Assembly: GCA_030704615.1 (NCBI GenBank)
Contig: CM060732.1
Span: forward strand, 53,423,053 to 53,487,052
Direction: 5' to 3'
From: Takakia lepidozioides
Lineage: Eukaryota; Streptophyta; Takakiopsida; Takakiales; Takakiaceae
Length of the DNA: 64,000 bases
Position 1 is the stretch's first letter, and every line of letters starts with the position of its first letter. The position numbers and the translations under genes were made by a program. Below, piece by piece: positions 31,741 to 41,339 of the stretch. The notes beneath the pieces were generated by a model that saw nothing but the letters and a program-made list of their open reading frames with translations, had not been told where the DNA came from and searched no databases.

Positions 31741-32085
31741 ACGTTTTCTCTGCATATGCCCATCCCACACACAGTTTTTTTTTTTTGCGGTGTTTTTTTT
31801 TCTCTGCAGTTGCCCATCCCACACACGTTTTGTTTTTTTTTCGTTCCCACGCAGATGCCTTGAAAGTAGTGGGCGGTGCCGCACACTACTTTTAGGGCAT
31901 CTGCAGTGCATATTTTTTTGGCAGCTGCCCATCCTACACACGTTTTTTTTTTTTTTTTTTCTCGTTCCCATGCGGTTGCCCTAAAAAACAGTGTGCGGTG
32001 CCGCACACTGTTTTCAGGGCATCTGCGGACGTTTTCTCTACAGCTGCCCATCCCACACATGCAATTTTTTTTGTTTTTGCCTGAC
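31740..32085. repeat. Tandem hairpin array
   Basis: The unit contains tgcccatcccacacac, a T-run of 8-18 bases, cgttcccacgc and a palindrome. Four copies of the cccatcc(c/t)acaca core are at about 31758, 31810, 31929 and 32046. Palindromes: gcagatgccttgaaagtagtg pairs with cactacttttagggcatctg (about 31852-31903), and ccctaaaaaacagtgtgcgg pairs with ccgcacactgttttcaggg (about 31979-32020). Confidence 0.75.
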
Positions 32086-33045
32086 AAGTATCAGAACATT
32101 CTCTCGAAAGACAAAAAGGGACCTGCAGGTGAGGGGAGAGGCAAAGGAAATGGGAAGGGGAAGTGAACCCAGACGGGTCTCTTTTCAGTGTCGGTTTGTT
32201 TGCAATATGCAGCTTAAGTTGGCAGATTGCACAATGTTGCAGTCAATGAGTCTCTTTTCATTGTCGGTTTGTTTGGAATATGCAGCATAAGTCGGCATAC
32301 TGTAAATGCGTATTCCCACGGTTATAGGTCCCTCGGATATAGGTATCTTATCTTTCGCCAAATGTGTTATGACATCTACTGCAATGGCGGATGCTCACGC
32401 TTACGTGGCGTGAACGCCACGTCATGCAGAGGGAGCCGTTCACGCCACGTCAGCCAAGAGTGAGCTCAGCTCCTAGGCTCACGGGGCTGGGCTCACGCTG
32501 TAGCTACGCTGGTTGGAGAGCTGAGGGGGCGAGACATGATTGATTGTTTCGAAAGAGTGATTCAAAGTGAGAGGAGGAAAATGAGGCCATCGCTTTGGGG
32601 GTGGTAGCAAGGAGACCAGTAGCCTGATCAACGAGCTTCGAGATGCCTTGCGAGGCCCTTCTCAATTTGGGTTTGTCAAAGAAGTACTTGGTCAATTTTT
32701 CTCAATTGATCCCTGCCTGGAGTTTCTACTTGCGCTCTTGCATCTTGTGGTGAATGGCCAAGTTGTTCCTAACTTATGTGTAAGTCTGGTAAGTGTACTC
32801 GTCATAGCAAGAGGATTCTAATCTTTTCTGAGAGACTGCTAGGCATCTAGTGAAGGCTTTCACCTTTCTTTTTCTAGTAATGGCTAGTGTGTGACTGAGT
32901 CTCTGACTGACTATATAACTGCCCTGAGCTTGGATAAGAATCTATCAGTGGGGTTCTGCGAGTCACCCGCATGTGACCACGTATTCAGAAGCTCATGTTT
33001 GAAGGAGGGAAGTTTGAGAAGCAAGGAGCTGAGCTTGTACAAGCC
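32086..33045. other. Gap with ACGTGGC palindrome
   Basis: No gene is recognised. The 19-bp sequence tctcttttcagtgtcggttt (about 32179) and its near copy (about 32251) form a short direct repeat of about 70 bp that ends in aatatgcagc. At 32403-32450 lie the arms acgtggcgtgaac and gttcacgccacgt. Confidence 0.5.
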
Positions 33046-33480
33046 TCAGCCGCGGCGCTGAGCTGAGGGGATAGAGATAGATACAGAAATCGGGGCATGA
33101 TCGAAGCCTAGAGGAATAGGGTCTTGGAGATCCCTTTTAGCCCACTGGACCAGATTAAGGGAGACATAAGCTCTGTCTAAACGAGCCATACACAGGTCTG
33201 CTAGAGTTCTATTGTTGGTCCACGTAAAAGATAGGTTGGAGGGCTGCTGTGAGAGGGGAACAACCTCCGTGTGACAGTTGTCTTGGGTGCTGGAGAGCCA
33301 TCTCTCTAGTTCATCAGGGTTTGGGGAGAAGGGGGCCATCCCTCTCCGGTCTTCTTGATATTCTACCATATTAAAGTCCCCTGCTATAACCCAGCTGTCA
33401 ATAGAGTCCTCTGCCAGCATGCATATGGGTACTGAGCAAAGACCAAAAGGCGCATCTTTCAGCTGATGTATTGGGTGCAT
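33046..33480 (-). mobile_element. LINE endonuclease (AP-endonuclease-like) fragment
   Basis: The minus frame of 144 codons reads SWVIAGDFNMVEYQEDRRG, SNLSFTWTNNRTLADLCMAR, LDRAYVSLNLVQW and FDHAPISVSI. These are the GDFN, SFTW, RLDR and DHAP blocks of the exonuclease/endonuclease/phosphatase domain that nicks target DNA in LINE ORF2. The N-terminal catalytic part is absent. It has the same orientation as the RT fragment at 30-31.7 kb. Confidence 0.8.
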
Positions 33481-33569
33481 AATATTTAGTAACCCTATAG
33501 AGCCAGAGTTGTTAGGGAGGTGAGGACAGAGAGCTGAATTCTGCCAGGTTTTCCCTTGTTTATGCAGTT

Positions 33570-33810
33570 TTTCATCTATCCTATTCGCCTAATCTTTGCA
33601 TACTTATTGTTATTTGGCTAAATGAATAGCGATTGTATATCCCATACCTTTTGTAACTGTCCGTGAAGCTGCCCCCTATATAAAGGACCACAAGCGCCGC
33701 ACATTCTCCGGGGCCAAGAGGGAATAAAGGGAGACGAGCATCAACCTCCCGCTCTCTTCCACTCGTCAACTTCTCTCCGGTCTTTACACTCCTGTGTGTT
33801 GGCGGATTAT
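33570..33810 (+). other. LTR-like promoter fragment
   Basis: A TATA box in cccctatataaaggacc (about 33672-33688) is followed about 45 bp later by gggaataaaggg (a polyadenylation-type signal) and then a pyrimidine-rich stretch, tcttccactcgtcaacttct. This order resembles the U3/R/U5 end of a plant LTR retrotransposon. No gag/pol and no matching second LTR is seen, so solo LTR is an inference. Confidence 0.35.
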
Positions 33811-33879
33811 GTCTGATTTGCAGAGTGCTGGCTTCCATGGAAGCTCTTTCAAACGCCTTACCTGTCGCTGTGCTTGTCT

Positions 33880-33950
33880 CACATCACACTGTCATGAGGG
33901 GGCTGACTCGCTAAGGAATTGGAGGGATTTGAATCCAGGAGTGGTCCACA
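33880..33950 (-). repeat. tRNA-like (SINE-type) fragment
   Basis: On the minus strand ctcctggattcaaatccctc contains a polymerase III B-box (GATTCAAATCC). The same block occurs at 49.78 kb in a longer tRNA-like sequence. Confidence 0.4.
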
Positions 33951-33954
33951 GCAC

Positions 33955-34500
33955 AACATTTCAGGAAGAAGCAAGTAAAGGAGCATCAGGGAAAGTTCTG
34001 TGAAAGCTCAAGCATTGCACATGCAACGGAGCACTTAATATGCATGATTCCATAGAACAGCTCGAAGCCTGGACATCAGCTCTTTCAGGTCCATGAACCC
34101 CTTGTGAATTAACTACCTCAATCTTCAGAGGATTGTCTGTAAGAGAAAAGAACTGCAGACCTGACAACGACCAGAACTCAAAAGAAACAATTGGGTGCAG
34201 ATGAGCAATGAAACCTGCAGGAGATCGAGATGGAACAAGGAAGTCGTATGGCTAATTTGGTCTAAGATCGCTCTTCAACTAGCACACCCACTCTCGTGGG
34301 ACTAACACGGAGAGCTTTTGCTAGTGTAAGTTCGTGGCGACTCCAGGATGTCTCCATACGGCTTATGCGGAAATATGCAGGCCACACTTGTACCAGGCTG
34401 CTCAAAACCGGCAAATACTGCACATGACGCAAATGGGTGCTTGCCCGCTTGTTTATGCGTTGACAGTTTCGTCCTGCATCATTCCTGGCTTCACACATAT
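33955..34500 (-). pseudogene. Partial SCC4 gene copy
   Basis: The minus strand resembles the 3' part of the SCC4 gene at 50.2-51.23 kb. It holds the exon 12 end (LTLAKALRVSPTRVGVLVEE versus FTLAKALHDIPTQVGVLAEL), then the end of exon 13 (FHLDLLQ versus NHLHLLQ) with its splice donor, then the 3' region (tgatgtccaggcttc shared). The intron between exons 12 and 13 and most of exon 13 are missing, and a stop follows EERS. Downstream intron sequence is retained, so it is a DNA copy with a deletion, not a retrocopy. Confidence 0.75.
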
Positions 34501-35260
34501 CCTTATGCCTTTCACACATTTCAGAGTGCAGGCCTCCTCGATTAGCTGTATGCTAGACTTTCGGTTCTCAGGAAGAGGGAAGAGCGGCGTGTTCTCATGT
34601 GCGCACTGAGCCAATCATTTCCATCGTCCCAGCAGAGGTGCGCGGCATCGTCCTGTTAGTGGAGTCTGAATGAACCTCTCCAGACTCCAATGCTGGAAGC
34701 CTGGAATGAGTGTGAATGAAGCTCTCCGGCCTGATGCTGCATTCAAAGCAGGATGGTTCTAGAAACATGGCAGAACTTCTAACTGTCTCGACACCCTAAA
34801 ATCTGCACTTACTGCAAAGTCTTCTCTACTCATCATCTCTAACGTTTCTGCTGCCGTACGCCCCAGATGATTATGATGCATACTTATGTACAATGAATCA
34901 AGGAATCATTGTTAGGTCTGATTCCGAGATGCCTGCTGGAGGCGCGCAAGGCAGAATGCAGGCCAGGGGCGGAGAACTTACCAGCGAATGATGGCCGTAA
35001 CATTATCTTCCTGGGGAGATAGAAAAAAAAAATGCTGTGGATGTGGCGCCTGGATGGAGCCACGCCACTCGAACAACGGGAGGTGGAGAATGGAGAAGGT
35101 GCCGGACCCCTCTCGATGCTGACCGTCTACCCTCTATAGGTAGCTGCAGTCTCGGAGCTGCCCGGCATAAATCCCGCCCTGCGAGCAAGTCGAACACTAT
35201 TGTTCTTCCACTTATCGCTTCGGCTGCCTTGAGCTCTCGTATCACCCTACTGTTGCAGCC
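34501..35260. other. LHCSR upstream region
   Basis: No other gene is recognised. This is the presumed promoter and 5' untranslated region of LHCSR. No confident TATA box or light-response element was identified. Confidence 0.35.
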
Positions 35261-36885
35261 ATGGCCGCCAGCTGCATGATCTCGTCGTTTACCGGGACAG
35301 CCCTATTCACTCCCAGCGGAGTAGCACCTCAGGTCGCCCGTCGCACCTCGTTGGTGCGCATTAGCGCTGTCGCCGACAAAGTTGCGCCCGATCCTGCGGT
35401 TGTCCCTGAGGATGTGCTTGCATGTGTGTATCTCCTGATTTCTTCTCCCCCCTCGTCCTGCAGTGTGATTCGTGTGTATGTGAACTGTTGCATTTGAATC
35501 GGCGTCTCATTTACGAAGATGAGATTCTGGATCATGCTCCGGATAAGTCTGCATTGCAGAGCATTCGTTCAGTTATTGGGTTTTGGAAATGACATTTGGT
35601 AAGCTGCTGTGAGCAGATGGAAAAGAAGCTGCGTTTGTAGTGTCAATGCTGGTTTATTTAATGCTGCTTCCTCGTCGTGAGCTAATTCGTATCTATAGCT
35701 GCGAGCTGAAGAAGTGTCCTGTTCGTATGTTTGTGCCTGTGCAGATGCTAAGACACTACCCGGAGTTACTCAACCGTTCCCGGACATTTTTGACCCTGCC
35801 GACCTTCTAGCAAGGGCTGCCTCCAGCCCCCGCCCCATTAGGGAGTTGAGGAGATGGCGCGAGTCCGAGATTACGCACGGCCGTGTTGCCATGCTGGCTT
35901 CTCTGGGCTTCATTGTCCAAGAGCAGCTTGAGGATTTCCCCTTCTTCTTCAATGCTGATGGGCATATAGTGGGTCAGTGAACACATCCGCCAGTCTTGCC
36001 CCTGCCCCTCAATCGTCGAGCCTCATGCCCGACTGTCTCTTTCTGCTATTTTGGTCTTCTGTTTTGAATCGCGGTATAGTAGCAGCGGCCTCTCTAAAGT
36101 TGTGGCGGAGGAGAACAGCAGCTAATCGCATTGTATCGGGGACTGGATCTAGCTCTTGGATGTATGCTCGCCCTTTTACTGTTGTTCCTGCCCTAGCAGG
36201 GGAGGGGTCATGGATCCACTCTGAGGGAGGTATTTTAACGTTAGGGATTGGTGTAGACATCGACAGAGGCGATGACGGAGGCCATGAGTAGGCAATAGCT
36301 CCAAGAAGCGTGAGTTGCGTCTCGTGTATTGGAAGCATTCAAGCTAGACCAACGTGATTTGTCAGACCTTGTTGTCTTAGTCTGAGTTTTCGACTTAGTC
36401 TGATACAACGGGCTACGTTTGGTTGGACTTTCTCTCTGCATTTGCATTGATGTCTCTACGGACATTCAAAGACAGTAGGATGATGTGGTTTGGGTCAGAT
36501 CTTGTAGAGCTGCTTCTAACAATGTAATATGGACATGACAGGTCCTGCCATCGGCCACTTCCAACAGGTGGAGGCTCGTGGTGCTGTGTTTTGGACGCCT
36601 CTGCTCTTCGTCATTGGCCTCTGTGAGGCATACAGAGTAGGGCTTGGCTGGGCCACTCCCCGTTCCGAGGACTTCAACAGCCTGAGAGACGACTACGAGC
36701 CTGGCAATCTTGGCTTTGATCCCCTGGGCCTGCTCCCCTCAGACCCGGCAGCTAAGAAGGATCTGCAGACCAAGGAGTTGAACAATGGTCGTCTTGCCAT
36801 GATTGCCATCGCAGCCTTCGTTGTGCAAGAGCTCGTCTCAGGAGAGGAGGTTTTCGCTCACACATTTAAGAAACTGGGTCTGTAG
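35261..36885 (+). CDS. LHCSR: Light-harvesting complex stress-related protein (LHCSR), 3 exons
   Basis: Exons 35261-35423, 35745-35972 and 36542-36885 join in phase 1 at both junctions to give 244 residues. An N-terminal plastid transit peptide ([20 protein letters not shown]) precedes a three-helix LHC protein. Helix 1 is [20 protein letters not shown], helix 2 [20 protein letters not shown], helix 3 [20 protein letters not shown]. The ExxHxR and ExxNxR chlorophyll-binding motifs are intact. [15 protein letters not shown] and the acidic C-terminal region are typical of LHCSR, the thylakoid pigment protein that senses low lumen pH and quenches excess excitation. The first donor (T/GTGTGT) is chosen because it alone keeps the phase; it is the least certain border. 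A polyadenylation-type aataaa lies near 37031. Confidence 0.93.
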
Positions 36886-36899
36886 AGCTCAGACCCAGC

Positions 36900-38337
36900 G
36901 AGAAGTAGGGGCTTGTGAAGGCCCATCGAGAAGTAGGAGGAAAAGTTTTGATTGGATTTGAGTTGTATCATCATGTACAGCTTTGTATGTATCAACGTTC
37001 ATTTACCTTGATGACCCAGATCCTGCTTCAATAAAGCATTTTAAGAATCAAACTGCTTGATTAAATTGTTGTCATGGTTGCTGAGTGAATCTTCTTCTCT
37101 CAAGTACCTCGTGCTACTCTTCCATGGCTCCCTTGACATAAGTAACGTGCTTCATCATAGACCCTTTTGCATATCGATCGCAGGAGAGTATGATCAAGGA
37201 ATACCACATTGCTTCGAATATAGTGCATAGAGGCAAATTGCACTGCAGTTTTTGCTGAATGCATGGCTTCCACTCTAAAACGAAGTCCACTCTCATGTGC
37301 AACACCTCACCAGAGTGGAGTCTATGGCCACAACGAAGCTACGGCAAACATCTTATGAGTACACACATTCTTTCTTTTGTTCTGACCAAAGGACCCTGTA
37401 CACTCTCTCCTCTTTTTAATCCTCTCAGCATGCAGCTCCTACCTGCAGCCACTTCCTTGTGTCCGCTTCCTTGCCTCACAGCATTGTATTCTTTACTGTG
37501 TTTCCAGGTAGATGGGTGTCTCTGCAAGTTGATGACTGCTCCGTAAGATTTTCCATGCACTGGCATTGTAGATCCATCTTCAAGCCCTCATTCTGCTGCC
37601 CACCGCAATGCTAAGTACTGCGAGATGCTTGAGCTCACAAGTAACACAAATTTACATCTCATTCAAAATCTTAAACTGTAGCATATACGACGCAAATTCC
37701 CAAGACCCATCCGTTGGATGGATGTTTGATGGTCGTTGAACTTTCGGCAGCAGTACAGCTGCCAGTACATCATCACCACGTGGCTAATTATGAAGCATTA
37801 TTTCTAGTTTATTTTTGCCAAAAGTGCAAATCGTTCACGTGGCTTAATGTAAACCTGCCACGTTCTCATTCTTGCATGTACCATATGCTGGCGGGGGTCT
37901 AGTACACGACACGTAGCAACCCAAGTGTCAGCGTCGAGGGTGGCACCGGTGAGATCTCAAATGCCGACATTCCTTTCCAGGATTTCGAACACCTGTCACC
38001 CTCCCCGAAGCCCTAGCCAAAAATCCTGGAAAGTTCGAGGCCTCATATCGGGAATCTTCCCCAGAGACCTTTCCCGCTTCAGCAGGTCCCCATGTTCCTC
38101 CCACACACCTCCCATGTCCCTCCCACACTCAGCCATGCTTCTAATCACCCAGTGGGAACACGATCTAGACATTGTTCCCATGAGTACAATACTGAATGAA
38201 TGTACATTCATTCAAGTGTGTGTCGCAGCGGAAGGTCCCATACGATAGAGACAGCATAAATGAATGTACCTACTCGCAGCCATACATTAGTGGAAGGTCG
38301 TGTAGAAAACTTTTTCATATCACTTAATGGCTACCTG
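36900..38337. other. Intergenic with LINE end and two CACGTGGC motifs
   Basis: A LINE 3' terminus is at 37320-37375 (ctatggccacaacgaagcta, then cttatgagtacacac). G-box/ABRE-type cacgtggc occurs near 37782 and 37838 with no adjacent gene that I recognise. Otherwise no gene is seen. Confidence 0.45.
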
Positions 38338-38415
38338 AAGACAGTATAAAATGATTTTCATTGCACCAAAAGCAAGGCTGATACAGCATTTTCCGATAAA
38401 TAATTCTTTACATAT

Positions 38416-38458
38416 ATCCCATATCGTTTGCACGCAAGCGGCTGACTGCTATATATAT
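38416..38458 (+). promoter_or_regulatory. U6 promoter: USE and TATA
   Basis: The element atcccatatcg is at 38416-38426 and tatatata at 38450-38458, 24 bp apart; transcription starts at 38480. This is the plant polymerase III layout and is the same as in the 7.9-kb copy. Confidence 0.87.
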
Positions 38459-38479
38459 GTAAACAGCACAAAGATTATT

Positions 38480-38499
38480 GTCTCTTCGGAGACATCTGA

Positions 38500-38531
<32 letters not shown>

Positions 38532-38584
38532 GGCCCCTGCGCAAGGATGACACGCACAAATCGAGAAATGGTCCAAATTTTTTT
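38480..38584 (+). ncRNA. U6: U6 spliceosomal RNA, second copy
   Basis: Begins gtctcttcggagacatctga, contains the ACAGAGA box and ends with seven T residues (38578-38584). The transcribed part appears identical to the copy at 7811-7915. The bases just before the start differ between the two (aagattatt here, ggtaattgtt there). About 320 bp around it is duplicated. Confidence 0.94.
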
Positions 38585-38689
38585 GCCACTTCTGCGAATT
38601 TCCGTGCTCAGATTCACTTTGGTGTGCATGTGTCCCGAACTGAGGATTTCATGTTGGGGAGACAGCTCTGCGCGAGACAGATATGAGTA

Positions 38690-39690
38690 GAGAGAAAGAT
38701 TTCATAACATGCACAGGCCTGTAGCTCCATGGGCTGAATGCATAACAAGCAGTAGCTGAGAGAAGCAGATAGAGGGGTGCAATGGATTGTCGAAGGTATA
38801 ATAGAGGGGCGACGTTTAGCAATTTCAAGTTAGCTTGATTACTCTAACTTGGATCCTACTGCAGGTGAGGGTAGAGAGGCGCCCTGTGTAGCCTGCTTTC
38901 TACTACCAATCAAACACACTGCAGGGTGTACTGAGTTGATATGAATCGTCGATCTGTACTCGAAAATTCTCTCTCTTACCCCACTCTGCGTGCCAATGTA
39001 TCACGCTCACGGTAAAAACAAGGTGGGTTTAAGCTGCTTTTAGCAGGTCTCACACATGATGTCCCAGCGAAATCAACCAACCCCGGGCGTCACTTGTTGA
39101 CGTCAGACATTCTGTCAAAGAATTCATTTTTCTCTCTCTCATTTTATTCTCACACACACTTACACACAGCACACAATGCCCAAAAACACAAAATTAGGTC
39201 ACCTAGTGAAGACAAGGAGTTTGTTAATGTACGAAACCGTGTAGGTACTTTGCAAGAGCAGCATTCAAATCTGTCTCTTTTCTGTCGTTGAATGCAGCGT
39301 CCTATCCAAATTGTGACTTGAGCAACTCCACCTAGCATTCCAGTATATGTCAGACACAGCCTGGTTGAATTTCTTGACCACCTTGATCATGCTTATTGTC
39401 ACAATCCGTAAGCCTCGACAGAATCAGCAAGGAGCTTTAAGGCAGGTTTTTGTTCAGCGTCATCTTATCCCGTCGCACTCTCCTTACCGTACCTGCTCTC
39501 AGCATTCTCTTCAAGTCCCAGAGGCTGGACCGTTGGTGGACACTTCATGCATTACAAACGCAATCAGTATCAAGATCACTGAGGCAAACAGACAGATGTA
39601 CATACATATATAGACCTGAAAGACAAATCATGAATAAGTCATGATCAGCTGTATTCTGTCACAAAATTCAGAGATCTCTCCAGAGAAAGA
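38690..39690. other. Intergenic, no gene supported
   Basis: Only short frames. The last part may hold the decayed 3' exons of the reductase remnant. Confidence 0.35.
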
Positions 39691-40170
39691 AGTGTGCTTT
39701 GTCATCGCTGCCCACACTACCCACAGCACGGCAGCCCCATACTTCAGCCAATTGTACAAATATCTGCCCAACTGCTCCTGAAGCTGCACTCACCAATACT
39801 TGGTCCCCTGGATTGGGCTGCCCTATCAGTGGAACACCTACAAAAGCATATGCCAGGTGGAGTTCTCCTAGTAGGAATAACCAGGTTGGGAAGAACGACC
39901 CAGCTTACAGAGTTCCGAGTGTTCAACATTCCATTACTTAATGTCTCTATTATAGCTTGAACAATCTTGCACTTGGTCCTGTTCCCCTGTACTCACACAT
40001 AACAGCGGAGAAGCATAGGGCTTCACAAGGCACCAAGATAGTATGAGTGATCCCATATCCAGGTCAACTTTCCGAAGGCCTTCTCCCCCTACAGAAAGTG
40101 GATACTTACGAAATGCTATCGTACCCCCACAAAATCACCAACCTTGAACTTGGGATTGTCGAAAGCAAAG
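39690..40170 (-). pseudogene. Medium-chain reductase (alkenal/quinone reductase-like) remnant
   Basis: One minus-strand exon reads PNPGDQVLVSAASGAVGQIF and VQLAEVWGCRAVGSVGSDDK, the NADPH-binding Rossmann start (AASGAVG) of plant 2-alkenal/prostaglandin reductase-type enzymes. A second piece near 40.10-40.16 kb reads SGIAKVFAFDNPKFKVGDFV, the block before the active-site region. The stretch between them (around SYYLGAL) contains a stop, and the substrate-binding C-terminus is not recognisable. A weak N-terminal piece (ALYLSLD) is near 40.56 kb. I judge it a decayed gene; a badly diverged live gene is less likely. Confidence 0.5.
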
Positions 40171-41339
40171 ACCTTTGCTATGCCGCTCGAAACAAGTGGC
40201 TACATCCATGACAATTCTATCATCTCCAACTGTAACACAGCTACGCTCCATGAAATTGCACATAAATTTACTTCTCATTAAATTGGCCCGGTTATACATA
40301 ACAGTCGCTTGGAAGCCCCCAAAGAGTCTCGCATTCTCTATTCCTAGTGTGGATATCCTCTCCCTAAGTTTCCAGTGTCTTTCATTATTCCTGTACCCAA
40401 TTCACTGTACCCACCCTCCTCCTCTTTGGACTACACAAGCTACATTTGACCTGACGTATACCTAGGGAAGAAATTTCAGCAGGGGAGGAAAGCACGGACC
40501 TTGCCCAACTCAAAGGGTTGGAAGGCTGTAGCTTTCGTTTCTTGCATGAGCGGTCCAACGATAGGTACAAAGCCTTCAACGGGCCTTCAACAGTACGTCG
40601 CCTCATGATCCTTCCTTGACTGTCAGGTCCAGCTCGCTCTCCTGCACATGAAGATTCTCTGGCTTCACCAATGCCTTTGCTGCCACGATCACCTCCTTGT
40701 TTCGCACTCCTGGCCAGCAGCAACTTTCCCTCGCATTATCTTTCCTACGCTGAACAATGTGGGCTGCGTGACTGCAGTGAGGGCAAGGTGTTGCGCAGCC
40801 TGTGGTTTGCTGAGTAGCAGAGCGTGTGTGTTGTGGTTGCTTGCCATAGTGTCACAACAGAAGTAGCAACATTACATAATATATTATGTGAGACATACGT
40901 GAGGGAGAGACAGTTGCAGGGAGACGATCGAGTAGAGAAGAATGCAGTACAGTGAGATGGGGGGGGAGAGGTGCATGGGGACTATTCGTGCAAATGTCCA
41001 AACGGGCCCACTATATCTATTTTGACTCCAAAAAGCACTAAACGATTTTGTCCTCTAGTGTAGATGTTGCATCTGCATTCGCAATTGCAAGTACTCACAC
41101 TTCACCGACTGGAGAGTCTGAAAGCGCAACCCACAAGTATAGTTCTACACAAATTAGCTCCCTCTATATTTTTCAAAATTGTCCCGAAGAAAATATTTAC
41201 CTTGCCCGGACATATGAAGTTTAAGGCCACAGTCCACTGCCAGTTAAGTTTTACTGATACAAATTACAGCTCATTAGTGGTATTCCTAACCCAACTACTC
41301 TCAAAAGAAATCCAGTAAACGCAAGAAACAAACTGCATC
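40171..41339. other. Intergenic, no intact gene
   Basis: Contains the possible N-terminal trace of the reductase remnant near 40.56 kb. Otherwise nothing recognised. Confidence 0.35.

Noticed and set aside
31790-32290. Phe-rich plus-strand frames
   Set aside because: They are translations of T-runs in the hairpin array with no start context or conserved motif.
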